DNA from: Sphingomonas hankookensis
Lineage (GTDB): Bacteria; Pseudomonadota; Alphaproteobacteria; Sphingomonadales; Sphingomonadaceae
NCBI RefSeq assembly: GCF_028551275.1
Contig: NZ_CP117025.1
Coordinates: 372,001-436,000 of the forward strand
DNA: 64,000 nucleotides
Direction: 5' to 3'
Positions 54,198 to 62,997 of this stretch are shown piece by piece. Each line of letters opens with the position of its first letter. Position 1 is the first letter of the stretch. The notes beneath the pieces are model-generated. The model was not told the DNA's origin. It was given only the letters and a program-made list of their open reading frames with translations, and made no database searches. Made by a program: the position numbers and the translations under genes.

Positions 54198-54956
54198 ATG
54201 CTCGATGCGACTTCCCTTGCCCTTGCCGCTGGCGCCGGCGTGCTCGGCGGTGCGATGAACGCGCTGGCCGGGGGCGGGACGTTCGCGACGATGCCCGCGC
54301 TGATCGCGTTGGGGTTGCCCGGATCGGTCGCCAACGCGACCTCCAACGTCGCGTTGCAGCCGGGTGCGATCGCCAGCGCCTGGGCCTATCGCCGGGGGCT
54401 GGGGCCGCTGGGCGGGATACCGATCCGGGTGTTGGCGACCATCACCTTCGTCTCCGGCCTGCTCGGCAGCCTGTTGCTGGTGTGGACGCCCAGCACGTTG
54501 TTCGACGTGATCGTGCCGTGGCTGCTCCTCCTCGCCTTCCTCGCCATCGCGTTCGGGCGGCGGGCGGCGGACTGGTTGCACGACCGCGTCGCGATCGGGC
54601 CGACGACGCTGGTCGTGGCGCAGGTGTTGCTCGGGATTTACGGCGGCTATTTCGGCGGTGGCGTCGGCATGATGGTCAGCGCGACCTATGGCCTGCTCGC
54701 CGGGCAGAGCGTGAAGTCGATGGCCGCGCCGCGCACGCTGATGCTCGCCACCGCCAACAGCGCGGCGGCGATCGTGTTCGTCGCGACCGGCATGGTGGTG
54801 TGGGCGGCGTGCGTGCCGATGATCCTCGGCGGCATCCTCGGCGGGTGGCTGGGCGCGAAGGTCGGCGCGCGGCTGACGCCCGGCCAGATTCGCGCGTGGA
54901 CCTTGCTGGTGACGTTCAGCGTGACGGTCGTGTTCTTCGTGCGCGCGTACGGATAG
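54198..54956 (+). CDS. Sulfite exporter TauE/SafE family (DUF81) permease
   Basis: A 252-residue membrane protein with about eight helices. The first half has AGAGVLGGAMNALAGGGTFA and TSNVALQPGAIASAWAYRR; the second repeat has LGIYGGYFGGGVGMMVSATY. These glycine-rich re-entrant signatures define the TauE/SafE family. Substrate is an organic anion or sulfonate in characterised members; unknown here. Confidence 0.9.
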   Translation: MLDATSLALAAGAGVLGGAMNALAGGGTFATMPALIALGLPGSVANATSNVALQPGAIASAWAYRRGLGPLGGIPIRVLATITFVSGLLGSLLLVWTPSTLFDVIVPWLLLLAFLAIAFGRRAADWLHDRVAIGPTTLVVAQVLLGIYGGYFGGGVGMMVSATYGLLAGQSVKSMAAPRTLMLATANSAAAIVFVATGMVVWAACVPMILGGILGGWLGAKVGARLTPGQIRAWTLLVTFSVTVVFFVRAYG

Positions 54957-54973
54957 CAGCCGGCCTGCGTACC

Positions 54974-55021
54974 GCCCCTCCACCATGCTGCGCGCGATCC
55001 CTCTGCCCGTGCCCGGGAGGA
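54974..55021. repeat. Palindromic repeat family H, diverged intergenic copy
   Basis: CCCCTCCACCATGCTGCGCG then CTGCCCGTGCCCGGGAGGAT; same layout as 23093-23147 and the truB insertion, with several changes. It sits between convergent genes. Confidence 0.65.
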
Positions 55022-55022
55022 T

Positions 55023-55628
55023 TCAGCCCGGCCGCCGCATGTCGAAGCGGTCGCCAAGCTCGAAATAGTCCCCCGCCCCGCCGCCGCGCAGGATCGGGCG
55101 CGCACGTTCGGTGCGATAGATGCCGTCCTCCAGCAGCGCCGGGTCGATATGGACCTGCACCACCTCGCCCAGCACCAGCCAGGTATCGATGTCGCCGCCA
55201 TGGCTGTTGGTCAGGCGGACGATCTGCGTCGTGCGGCATTCGAACTGGACCGGCGATCCCGCGACGCGTGGTGGCGCGACGACGATCGAGGGCAGCGTGT
55301 CGAGGCCGGCGAGCGCGAACTCGTCCGCTTCGGTCATCGCCGAGGTGGCGTTCATCGCCTCTGCTTGGTGCCGGGTCGCGAGGTTCCACACGAACTCTTG
55401 CATATCGCGGGCATTGGCCAGCGTGTCCTTGGCCCCGGTCGAGGCGAAGCCGATGATCGGCGGGCGATAGTTGAATGCGTTGAAGAAACTGTAGGGGGCG
55501 AGATTGCGTTTCCCTTGCCTCGAACACGTCGCGATCCAGCCGATCGGCCGCGGGGCGACGATCGCGTTGAACGGATCATGCGGCAGGCGATGGCCCTCCG
55601 CCGGGGCATAGGAGTGAAAGTCGGTCAT
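55023..55628 (-). CDS. Flavin reductase family protein (DIM6/NTAB)
   Basis: A 201-residue FMN-binding split-barrel protein: FNAIVAPRPIGWIATCSRQG, NLAPYSFFNAFNYRPPIIGF and FECRTTQIVRLTNSHGGDI are typical of the flavin reductase-like domain. It likely uses FMN; substrate unknown. Start ATG 55628 fits the family. Divergent from the cytochrome gene. Confidence 0.9.
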   Translation of the reverse strand: MTDFHSYAPAEGHRLPHDPFNAIVAPRPIGWIATCSRQGKRNLAPYSFFNAFNYRPPIIGFASTGAKDTLANARDMQEFVWNLATRHQAEAMNATSAMTEADEFALAGLDTLPSIVVAPPRVAGSPVQFECRTTQIVRLTNSHGGDIDTWLVLGEVVQVHIDPALLEDGIYRTERARPILRGGGAGDYFELGDRFDMRRPG

Positions 55629-55706
55629 GGCGGTTCCCAACGCACGATCCGGACGCAGGGTGCAACGCCCTTTCGCCGTGCCCCGCTCGCGGCATAGGAT
55701 GCCGGC

Positions 55707-56399
55707 ATGACGACGCGAACGATCCACCGCCATGCGCTCGCCACCCGGTTGTGGCACTGGGTCAATGCGGTCGCGGTGATCATCCTGATCGGCAGCGGGC
55801 TGATGATCCTGAACGCGCATCCCCGGCTCTATTGGGGGCGCTATGGCGCGAATTTCGACCGGGCATGGCTGACGTTCGACCGGTTTCCGGGGTGGGTGAC
55901 GATCCCGCAGACCTACAACCTCGCGCTCGCCCGCAACTGGCACCTGACCTTTGCGCTGGTGCTCGGCTTCGGGCTGCTGGCCTATATGATCGCCAGCCTG
56001 AGCAACCGCCATTTCCAGCGCGATCTGGCGCTCAGGCGGGGTGAATTGTCGCGGCGGCACCTGCTGGCCGATATCCGCGCGCATCTCGCCTTCCGCTTCC
56101 ACGATCCGGAGGCGCCGGGCGATTACAATGTGTTGCAGAAGCTGAGCTATGTGCTGGTGATCTTCGGCCTGCTGCCGCTGGTGATCCTGACCGGCATCGC
56201 CATGTCGCCGGGGCTGAACGCGGCATTTCCGTGGGTGCTGGAGCTGCTGGGCGGGCGGCAGTCGTCACGGTCGATCCATTTCCTCGCGGCCAGCGGCATC
56301 ACGCTGTTCGTCATCGTCCATCTGGTGCTGGTGATCCTTGCCGGCGCGTTCAACGAGGTGCGATCGATGATCACCGGGCGCTGGCGGATGCCCGAATGA
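55707..56399 (+). CDS. Membrane cytochrome b561-type subunit
   Basis: A 230-residue four-helix cytochrome b of the Ni/Fe-hydrogenase b-type/b561 family: RHALATRLWHWVNAVAVIIL with the first heme histidines, LARNWHLTFALVLGFGLLAY, and SSRSIHFLAASGITLFVIVH with later ones. It would pass electrons between the quinone pool and the molybdoprotein encoded by the next gene, which overlaps its stop (ATGA). Confidence 0.9.
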   Translation: MTTRTIHRHALATRLWHWVNAVAVIILIGSGLMILNAHPRLYWGRYGANFDRAWLTFDRFPGWVTIPQTYNLALARNWHLTFALVLGFGLLAYMIASLSNRHFQRDLALRRGELSRRHLLADIRAHLAFRFHDPEAPGDYNVLQKLSYVLVIFGLLPLVILTGIAMSPGLNAAFPWVLELLGGRQSSRSIHFLAASGITLFVIVHLVLVILAGAFNEVRSMITGRWRMPE

Positions 56400-57148
56400 G
56401 CCGGCTGATCTCCCGCCGTTCGGCGCTGGTGGTCGGGGCCGGCGGACTGGTCGCGGCGTGCGACCGGGTGGCACAGCTGCCGACGGCGCAAAGCGTGCTG
56501 GGCGGAGCGGAGGATGTCCATCGCGGCCTGCAGCGCGCGATCACCGCGCGCGACGCGCTGGCGGTCGAATATCGGCCCGATCAACGCTCGCCGATCTTTC
56601 GCGCCAACGGCACCAACAACCCCAATACGCCCGACTATAACGCGCACGCCGCGAACCGCTTCGCCGACTGGCGCGTGACGATCGACGGGCTGGTCGCCCG
56701 GCCGCTGTCGTTGCGACTCGACCAGATCCGGTCGATGCCGTCGCGGCAACAAATTACCCGACACGATTGCGTCGAAGGCTGGAGCGCCATCGGCAAATGG
56801 ACCGGCCCAAGGCTGTCGCGGCTGCTCGATCTGGCGGGGTTGCGGCCCGATGCTCGCTATCTGGTGTTCCACTGCGCCGATGCGATCGGCGGGCGACCCT
56901 ATTACGAATCGATCGATCTGGTCGATGCCTTCCACCCGCAGACGATCCTGGCGTGGGCGTTGAACGACCGGCTGCTGGGGGTGCCGAACGGCGCGCCGCT
57001 GAGGCTCAGGGTTGAACGACAGCTGGGGTATAAGCACGCAAAGTATGTGCAGCGGATCGAGGCGGTCGCGTCGCTGGGTGGGATCGCCGGGGGCAAAGGC
57101 GGCTTCTGGGAGGATGTCGCGGGTTATGATTGGTATGCGGGGATTTAG
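56396..57148 (+). CDS. Molybdopterin-dependent oxidoreductase (sulfite-oxidase fold)
   Basis: A 250-residue molybdoprotein. The N-terminus SRRSALVVGAGGLVAAC has a twin-arginine-like SRRSA and a lipobox with Cys22, so it is probably exported by Tat and anchored as a lipoprotein. The molybdenum-binding cysteine is C125 in RHDCVEGWSAIGKWTG; LGYKHAKYVQRIEAV is typical of the domain end. Paired with the cytochrome b upstream, this resembles an MsrPQ-like or uncharacterised sulfite-oxidase-family respiratory module; substrate unknown. Confidence 0.9.
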   Translation: MSRLISRRSALVVGAGGLVAACDRVAQLPTAQSVLGGAEDVHRGLQRAITARDALAVEYRPDQRSPIFRANGTNNPNTPDYNAHAANRFADWRVTIDGLVARPLSLRLDQIRSMPSRQQITRHDCVEGWSAIGKWTGPRLSRLLDLAGLRPDARYLVFHCADAIGGRPYYESIDLVDAFHPQTILAWALNDRLLGVPNGAPLRLRVERQLGYKHAKYVQRIEAVASLGGIAGGKGGFWEDVAGYDWYAGI

Positions 57149-57150
57149 GT

Positions 57151-57378
57151 AGAAGAAGGCTGGTTCACGCGAAGGCGCGGAGACGCGGAGGGGTCGCACT
57201 CGGGGTGACGGCATACCGCGCCAGCCGCCTTATTGCATGTTAAAGCGAGCGAGCCGGTCTCCTGATCCCGCCGGCGTTTCCCGGTGCGGGCCCCCTCTGC
57301 GCCTCCGCGTCTCTGCGCGAAATACTTCCTTCTTCTCCGCGTCTTCGCGCCTTCGCGTGAAACCGATCTTCTTCTCCA
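57151..57378. repeat. Palindromic repeat family C, copy 3
   Basis: Left arm AGAAGAAGGCTGGTTCACGC then GAAGGCGCGGAGACGCGGAG, right arm TCTTCGCGCCTTCGCGTGAA with CTTCTTC. About 228 bp, the longest copy; the inner part differs from copies 1 and 2. Confidence 0.85.
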
Positions 57379-57386
57379 TTCGAGAG

Positions 57387-57466
57387 AGACCCCAGCCTGC
57401 GCTGAGGTGACGTTTGGGCTGGGGGGCGGTGTGTCGCTCTGGACCCCCGCCTGCGCGGGGATACGC
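57387..57466. repeat. Half copies of family E and family F in tandem
   Basis: GAGACCCCAGCCTGCGCTGA (57385 onward, family E half) is followed by GGACCCCCGCCTGCGCGGGG (57440-57466, family F half). The 391 bp gap between the molybdoprotein gene and pnp is made almost entirely of repeat DNA and a terminator. Confidence 0.7.
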
Positions 57467-57482
57467 CTACGGAGCGCGTACG

Positions 57483-57513
57483 AAAAAGGGGCCCGCGTCG
57501 CCGCGAGCCCCCT
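57483..57513 (-). terminator. Rho-independent terminator after pnp
   Basis: On the minus strand GGGGGCTCGCG pairs with CGCGGGCCCC around a GCGA loop, followed by TTTTT. Lies 27 bases after the pnp stop. Confidence 0.85.
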
Positions 57514-57539
57514 TCCCTGTACGCCGAAGCGTAGGCCGA

Positions 57540-59864
57540 TCAGTTGTCGGTGATGAACGACGGCAGGCCGGCGTTGCCGCCGTCTTCCTTCGATTCCTCA
57601 CGACGCGGACGGTCGCCACGGTCGCGGCGCGGGCCTCGGTCGCCGCCGTCACGACGGGGGCCACGATCGCCACGGTCGCCGCCGTCCCGCGGACCACGGT
57701 CGCCACGCGGGCCACGGTCCGAACGCTCACGCGGTTCGCGCGCCGGGCGGGTGTCTTCCAGCTCGGCACCGGTTTCCTGATCGACGACGCGCATCGACAG
57801 GCGCACCTTGCCGCGCGGATCGACTTCGAGGACCTTGACCTTCACTTCCTGCCCTTCGGACAGGACGTCGGCGACCTTCTCGACCCGCTCGTTGCGGATT
57901 TCGGAGACGTGGACGAGGCCGTCCTTGCCGCCCATGAAGTTCACGAAGGCGCCGAAATCGACAAGGTTGACGACCTTGCCGTTGTAGATCTTGCCGACCT
58001 CGGCCTCTTCGACCAGGCCCTTGATCCAGTTGACGGCGGCTTCGATCTGCGCCGGATCGGACGACGACACCTTGATGACGCCCTCGTCGTCGATGTCGAC
58101 CTTGGCACCCGTGGTGGCGACGATCTCGCGGATCACCTTGCCGCCGGTGCCGATGACTTCGCGAATTTTCGACTTGTCGATGGTGAAGGTTTCGATGCGC
58201 GGCGCGTGCGCCGACAGCTCGGTGCGGGTCTCGCCCAGCGCCTTGGCCATTTCGCCGAGGATGTGGGCGCGGCCTTCATTGGCCTGGGCCAGCGCGACCT
58301 TCATGATCTCTTCGGTGATGCCGGCGATCTTGATGTCCATCTGCAGCGAGGTGATCCCCTCGCTGGTGCCCGCCACCTTGAAATCCATGTCGCCGAGGTG
58401 ATCCTCGTCGCCCAGGATGTCGCTGATGACCGCGTAATCCTTGCCTTCGAGGATCAGGCCCATGGCGATGCCCGACACCGGACGCTTCAGCGGCACGCCC
58501 GCGTCCATCATCGACAGCGAACCGCCGCACACCGTTGCCATCGACGACGAGCCGTTCGACTCGGTGATGTCCGACAGGACGCGGATGGTGTAGGGGAACT
58601 CGTCCTTCGACGGCAGGACCGGGTTCAGCGCGCGCCACGCCAGCTTGCCATGGCCGACTTCGCGGCGGCCCGGCGCACCGAAACGACCGACTTCACCGAC
58701 CGAATAAGGCGGGAAGTTGTAGTGCAGCATGAAGCGTTCGTAGTGCAGGCCGTTCAGCCCGTCGATCATCTGCTCGGCGTCCTTGGTGCCCAAGGTCGTG
58801 GTGCAGATCGCCTGCGTCTCGCCACGGGTGAACAGCGCCGAGCCGTGCGCACGCGGCAGGAAGTGGACCATCGCCTCGATCGGGCGGACCGTCTTCGTAT
58901 CGCGACCGTCGATGCGGCGGCCGTCCTTTAGGATGGCGGTGCGGACGATCTCGGCTTCCAGCTTCTTCACGAGCTTCAAGGTGCCGAGATACTGGGCCGG
59001 ATCGCTTTCCTTGAGGTCGGCGAAGGCGTCGCGCGCCTTGGTCCGCGCCTCGTTGATCGCGTTCTGGCGGGCCTGCTTGTCGGTCAGCTTGTAGGCGGCA
59101 GTCAGGTCCTTGCCGATCAGCGACTTCAGCTTCTTCTTGGCGGCCGACTGGTCGGCGACCGGCGCCAGTTCCCACGGGTCCTTGGCGGCCTGTTCGGCGA
59201 GGTCGATGATGCAGTCGACGATCTTCTTCGACGCTTCGTGCGCGAACACGACGGCGCCCAGCATGACCTCTTCCGACAGCTCCTTGGCTTCGGATTCGAC
59301 CATCATCACCGCGTCGCCGGTGGCGGCGACGACCAGGTCGAGATCGCCTTCCTTCACCTGATCCAGCGTCGGGTTCAGGATATATTCGCCATTCTGATAG
59401 CCGACGCGCGCCGCGCCGATCGGGCCCATGAACGGCACGCCCGAAATGGTCAGCGCGGCGGACGCGGCGATCATCGCGACGATGTCCGGCTCGTTCTCGC
59501 CGTCATAGCTCAGCACCTGGGCGATGACGTTGATTTCGTTGTAGAAGCCTTCGGGGAACAGCGGGCGGATCGGACGGTCGATCAGGCGGCTGACCAGCGT
59601 TTCCTTTTCGGTGGCACCGCGTTCGCGCTTGAAGAAGCCGCCGGGGATGCGGCCCGCAGCCGAATACTTCTCCTGATAGTGGACGGTCAGCGGGAAGAAG
59701 TCTTGGCCTTCCTTGACCGAGCGTGCGGCGGTAACCGCGCACAGCACCACGGTTTCGCCGAGCGTCGCGATGACCGCGCCGTCGGCCTGGCGGGCGACAC
59801 GGCCCGTTTCGAGGGTCAGCGTCTTGCCGCCCAGGTCCATGGTGCTTTTCTTGATATCGAACAT
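57540..59864 (-). CDS. pnp: Polyribonucleotide nucleotidyltransferase (PNPase)
   Basis: A 774-residue phosphorolytic 3'-5' exoribonuclease. Two RNase PH-like domains (first with [20 protein letters not shown], second with [20 protein letters not shown]), a KH domain ([16 protein letters not shown]) and an S1 domain ([20 protein letters not shown]) follow in standard order. The C-terminal tail, about residues 706-762, is very rich in R, G and D (repeats such as [20 protein letters not shown]), longer than in enterobacteria. ATG 59864 follows GAAGGAAA. pnp sits downstream of rpsO, as in most bacteria, but a repeat and terminator separate them. Confidence 0.97.
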   Translation of the reverse strand: MFDIKKSTMDLGGKTLTLETGRVARQADGAVIATLGETVVLCAVTAARSVKEGQDFFPLTVHYQEKYSAAGRIPGGFFKRERGATEKETLVSRLIDRPIRPLFPEGFYNEINVIAQVLSYDGENEPDIVAMIAASAALTISGVPFMGPIGAARVGYQNGEYILNPTLDQVKEGDLDLVVAATGDAVMMVESEAKELSEEVMLGAVVFAHEASKKIVDCIIDLAEQAAKDPWELAPVADQSAAKKKLKSLIGKDLTAAYKLTDKQARQNAINEARTKARDAFADLKESDPAQYLGTLKLVKKLEAEIVRTAILKDGRRIDGRDTKTVRPIEAMVHFLPRAHGSALFTRGETQAICTTTLGTKDAEQMIDGLNGLHYERFMLHYNFPPYSVGEVGRFGAPGRREVGHGKLAWRALNPVLPSKDEFPYTIRVLSDITESNGSSSMATVCGGSLSMMDAGVPLKRPVSGIAMGLILEGKDYAVISDILGDEDHLGDMDFKVAGTSEGITSLQMDIKIAGITEEIMKVALAQANEGRAHILGEMAKALGETRTELSAHAPRIETFTIDKSKIREVIGTGGKVIREIVATTGAKVDIDDEGVIKVSSSDPAQIEAAVNWIKGLVEEAEVGKIYNGKVVNLVDFGAFVNFMGGKDGLVHVSEIRNERVEKVADVLSEGQEVKVKVLEVDPRGKVRLSMRVVDQETGAELEDTRPAREPRERSDRGPRGDRGPRDGGDRGDRGPRRDGGDRGPRRDRGDRPRREESKEDGGNAGLPSFITDN

Positions 59865-59986
59865 TGCGTTTCCTTCGCGTCCGGCGGCCCTATGCACGCC
59901 GGGGCAGCTTGCAGATCAATGCCTGCGGAGTGAGCCGGTTCGGCTCGGACGGCGCTACCGAATTGTAGCGCGGTCTTATCGGTTTT

Positions 59987-60080
59987 CGTACCCCGGCGAA
60001 GGCCGGGGTCCAGTTGGTGTGGTTAGCGTGGAATGCGCTGCCGCGCATCGGTTTTCCTGGATCCCGGCCTCCGCCGGGAT
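59987..60080. repeat. Palindromic repeat family F-like, copy 4
   Basis: TACCCCGGCGAAGGCCGGGGTCC and TGGATCCCGGCCTCCGCCGGGATGAC are the arms; they lie between pnp and the rpsO terminator. Confidence 0.8.
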
Positions 60081-60083
60081 GAC

Positions 60084-60111
60084 AAAAAGGGCGGCCTTTT
60101 GGGCCGCCCTT
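60084..60111 (-). terminator. Rho-independent terminator after rpsO
   Basis: On the minus strand GGGCGGCC and GGCCGCCC enclose CAAAA and are followed by TTTTT. It ends the rpsO transcript, 5 bases after the stop. Confidence 0.9.
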
Positions 60112-60115
60112 CCCG

Positions 60116-60385
60116 TCACTTCCGAAGGCCGAGCTTCGCGATCAGCGCGCTGTAGCGCTCCGCGTCCTTCTTCTTCAGATAGTCGAGCAGCGAACGCCGC
60201 TTGTTGACCAGCATCAGCAGACCGCGACGCGAATGATTGTCCTTCGCATGGGTCTTGAAGTGTTCGGTCAGGTTCTGGATGCGGGTGGTCAGGATCGCAA
60301 CCTGCACTTCGGGGCTGCCGGTGTCGCCTTCGGCGCGGGCATGTTCCTTGATGAGGGCCTGACGGTTTTCAGCAGTGATCGACAT
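60116..60385 (-). CDS. rpsO: 30S ribosomal protein S15
   Basis: An 89-residue S15 protein: [40 protein letters not shown] and [16 protein letters not shown] are all S15 signatures. It binds 16S rRNA in the platform and the length is exactly usual. It follows truB by 12 bases and precedes a terminator and pnp. Confidence 0.98.
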   Translation of the reverse strand: MSITAENRQALIKEHARAEGDTGSPEVQVAILTTRIQNLTEHFKTHAKDNHSRRGLLMLVNKRRSLLDYLKKKDAERYSALIAKLGLRK

Positions 60386-60397
60386 CGAACGTCCTTT

Positions 60398-61405
60398 CTA
60401 TTCGAGGTTGAAGCCGCGGACGACACGGGTTTCCCCGCCTTCGGTCTCGACCAGCGCCACCGGCACATCGTCCAGTGTCGCGAAGCCCAGACCGTCGTCC
60501 GCTGCAAACCCGATCAGTCGAAGCCCCTTGCGGAGCCGCCCTGCCTGATCGGGGTCGAGGGACAGAGCCGGGATGTCGTCCAGCCCCGCCCCCAGTGGCA
60601 GGAGCGTTTCTTCAAGCGCGTGGCCCTTACCCAATTCCGCCAGTTTGTCCAGCGAAATGGCCGATTGGAGGGTAAACGGCCCGGCCTTGGTCCGGCGGAG
60701 CATGGTGACATGGCCGACCGTGCCGAGTGCGAGGGCGATGTCGCGGGCGAGGGAGCGGATGTACGTGCCCTTGGAAACGAAGGCCGAGAGGGTGATTTCC
60801 TCCAGCTCCTTCCCGCTCACGGGGAGGGGGACCGCCGGCGCAGTCGGGGGTGGAAGGGGGCTGGCGACATCCACAGCGGTTGCGTTGCGAGGCGATCCCC
60901 CTTCACCAGCTTCGCTGGTCCCCCTCCCCGTGCCGGGGAGGATTTGCAGTGAGAACACCGTCACCTTGCGAGTCGCAAGGACCACCTCCTCACCCTTGCG
61001 CGCGAGGTCATAGGCACGCTCGCCATCGATCTTCAGCGCCGAATAGGCCGGTGGCACCTGCTCAATCGGTCCGGTGAAGCGCGCCAGCACCGCCTCGACC
61101 GCCGCGAGCGTCGGCCGCACCGCCGATTCGGCGATCACCTTCCCCTCCAGGTCCAGCGTATCGGTCTGCGTGCCGAAGCGGATGGTGAAATCGTACCGCT
61201 TCGACGCATCGAGCATCCGCCCGGCAAGCTTCGTCGCCTCGCCGATCGCGACCGGCAGCACGCCGCTTGCCAGCGGGTCGAGCGTACCGCCATGGCCGAC
61301 CTTGTGCTTGCCATAGCCGCCCTCGCGCAGCGCCCGCTTGACCGCCGAAACGACCTGCGTTGATCCCGGCCCCAGCGGTTTGTCGATGATGATCCAGCCG
61401 TGCAT
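60398..61405 (-). CDS. truB: tRNA pseudouridine(55) synthase with an in-frame palindromic insertion
   Basis: A 335-residue TruB: catalytic motif HGGTLDPLASGVLPVAIGEA (catalytic aspartate), then FTIRFGTQTDTLDLEGKV and YSALKIDGERAYDLARKGE. Residues about 154-200, immediately before VSKGTYIRSLARDIALALG, are an insertion rich in P, G, S and T that matches a palindromic DNA element; the family normally has about 5 residues there. The C-terminal PUA-like domain follows. ATG 61405 overlaps the tdk stop. TruB makes pseudouridine 55 in tRNAs. Confidence 0.96.
   Translation of the reverse strand: MHGWIIIDKPLGPGSTQVVSAVKRALREGGYGKHKVGHGGTLDPLASGVLPVAIGEATKLAGRMLDASKRYDFTIRFGTQTDTLDLEGKVIAESAVRPTLAAVEAVLARFTGPIEQVPPAYSALKIDGERAYDLARKGEEVVLATRKVTVFSLQILPGTGRGTSEAGEGGSPRNATAVDVASPLPPPTAPAVPLPVSGKELEEITLSAFVSKGTYIRSLARDIALALGTVGHVTMLRRTKAGPFTLQSAISLDKLAELGKGHALEETLLPLGAGLDDIPALSLDPDQAGRLRKGLRLIGFAADDGLGFATLDDVPVALVETEGGETRVVRGFNLE
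60807..60945. repeat. Palindromic element inserted in frame within truB (family H)
   Basis: Inverted arms CACGGGGAGGGGGACC (60818-60833) and GGTCCCCCTCCCCGTG (60917-60932) are perfectly complementary over 16 bp. The right end, CACCAGCTTCGCTGG then TCCCCCTCCCCGTGCCGGGG and AGGAT, matches the intergenic repeat at 23093-23147. The element is translated within TruB with no stop. Confidence 0.88.
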
Positions 61406-61980
61406 CAGCGCATCGCGTCGCAGAAATGGCGGCGGCACAGCGCGACATAGCGGTCGTTGCCGCCGATCTCGGTCTGCTGCCCGTCGCGGACGGCGTGGCC
61501 CTGTGCATCGACGCGCAGGTTCATCGTCGCCTTGCGTCCGCAGGTGCAGACCGATTTCAGCTCGATCAGCGCGTCCGCAATCGCCAGCAGCCGTGCCGAG
61601 CCGGCGAACAGCTCGCCGCGGAAATCGGTGCGCAGGCCGTAGGCGAGGACCGGCACGCCGAGATCGTCGGCGACCTGCGCCAGCTGGTCGACCTGAATGG
61701 CAGAGAGAAACTGCGCCTCGTCGACCAGGACGCAGCCGACCGCATGCTGGCGGTGCTGGGCGGCCACGCTTTCGAGCAGGTCGGTGTCGGCATCGAACGG
61801 GGTCGCGGGGGCGGACAGGCCGATGCGCGAGCCGATCGTTCCCGCGCCCTCGCGCGTGTCGATCGCGGCGGTGAACAGCAGAGTGGTCAGCCCGCGCTCG
61901 CGATAGTTGAAATCGGCCTGCAGCAACGTCGTCGATTTGCCGGCGTTCATCGACGCATAATAGAAATAGAGCTTGGCCAC
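61405..61980 (-). CDS. tdk: Thymidine kinase
   Basis: A 191-residue class II thymidine kinase. P-loop ASMNAGKS at residues 9-16, CVLVDEAQFLSAIQVDQL (Walker B/D-E-A-Q), a lid with YGLRTDFRGELFAGSARLL, and zinc ligands CTCGRKA and CRRHFC. It salvages thymidine. Its location between rbfA and truB, inside the ribosome/tRNA operon, is unusual. Confidence 0.96.
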   Translation of the reverse strand: MAKLYFYYASMNAGKSTTLLQADFNYRERGLTTLLFTAAIDTREGAGTIGSRIGLSAPATPFDADTDLLESVAAQHRQHAVGCVLVDEAQFLSAIQVDQLAQVADDLGVPVLAYGLRTDFRGELFAGSARLLAIADALIELKSVCTCGRKATMNLRVDAQGHAVRDGQQTEIGGNDRYVALCRRHFCDAMR

Positions 61981-62388
61981 TCAGCCCTCGGCCTCACCCT
62001 CGCCCGGCTCCAGATCGCGGGCGACCTTGGGATCGCGCAGCAGCTGGTCGATACGGGTGCCTTCGTCGAAGCTCTCGTCGATCAGGAATTTCAGCTTGGC
62101 GGCATATTTCAGGTTCACCCGCCGTGCGACCTCCGACTGGAGATAGGCGGTGTTGGTCCTGAGCGCCTTGAGCACGACCTGCTCGTCCTTGCCGAGGAAC
62201 GGCTTCACGAAGACGGTCGCGTGGCGCAGGTCGGGCGACATGCGGACTTCGGTGACCGAGACGAGATGCTTTTCCAGCACCTCGTCATGCACGTCGCCGC
62301 GCGCGAGAATGTCCGACAGGATGTGGCGGACCTGTTCGCCGACGCGCAGCAGGCGGACGGAGCGGGTTTCGGGCGTGGTGTCTGACAT
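61981..62388 (-). CDS. rbfA: 30S ribosome-binding factor A
   Basis: A 135-residue Rbf[41 protein letters not shown] and [20 protein letters not shown] are family signatures. It helps late 30S maturation and cold adaptation. The C-terminus is acidic (EPGEGEAEG). It abuts tdk with no gap. Confidence 0.96.
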   Translation of the reverse strand: MSDTTPETRSVRLLRVGEQVRHILSDILARGDVHDEVLEKHLVSVTEVRMSPDLRHATVFVKPFLGKDEQVVLKALRTNTAYLQSEVARRVNLKYAAKLKFLIDESFDEGTRIDQLLRDPKVARDLEPGEGEAEG

Positions 62389-62391
62389 GAT

Positions 62392-62997
62392 CTAACCGAA
62401 TTGACAGTGGAACCAGTGGCTGTCGAGTCGCTGGCACCAGATGGTGTTGTTGCCGAAGATGTTTCGAATGTCGGCGGCGACCGGTCCGCCGTTCCAGCCG
62501 CGTGCAGCTGCAATGCGGTCGGTGGGGTCGTGAACGATGCCGGCCCATTCGCCATTGACGCCGATGATGGTGCGGAAGGCGGTGCGCGGCGGAGCACGGA
62601 AGATGCCGGTAATGCCAGTCGGTATCGGACCACCGGCCAACGCCCCGTCAAAGGCGGCACGGTCGGACCGGAGCATCATCCACGACGGTGCGACATGCGA
62701 CCAGTAGAGGACATGATTGGCTGCGAACGCCGCGAACATCAGGGAAAGGACGGGAACGAACACCAGCAACAATGCCGGGATGCCCGCCGATCGCCAGCGC
62801 CATGCCTGAACGGCACCTTCCAGCATGAGCGCCGGCCACGACGTGGCCAACACCGGCACGACAACCAACATTGCAGTGCCCGACAGGGCATTGGCGACGA
62901 ACAATGCCGCCGCCCCGCCGATCACCCATGCAACCGCGAAACGGAGCCGAGGGCGAAGCGTGGCGGCAAGGGTTGCCCCCTGCCGCCCGTTACTCAC
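62392..62997 (-). CDS. Hypothetical membrane protein inserted between infB and rbfA
   Basis: A 201-residue protein starting at GTG 62997, which overlaps the infB stop by four bases. Three or four membrane segments occupy residues 15-110 (LRFAVAWVIGGAAALFVANA and ALLLVFVPVLSLMFAAFAAN). The C-terminal half is soluble with RTIIGVNGEWAGIVHDPTDR and ends in an uncommon aromatic block (LDSHWFHCQFG). No family recognised. Codon use is more AT-rich than in infB or rbfA, which suggests a later arrival in a normally conserved operon. Confidence 0.7.
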   Translation of the reverse strand: MSNGRQGATLAATLRPRLRFAVAWVIGGAAALFVANALSGTAMLVVVPVLATSWPALMLEGAVQAWRWRSAGIPALLLVFVPVLSLMFAAFAANHVLYWSHVAPSWMMLRSDRAAFDGALAGGPIPTGITGIFRAPPRTAFRTIIGVNGEWAGIVHDPTDRIAAARGWNGGPVAADIRNIFGNNTIWCQRLDSHWFHCQFG

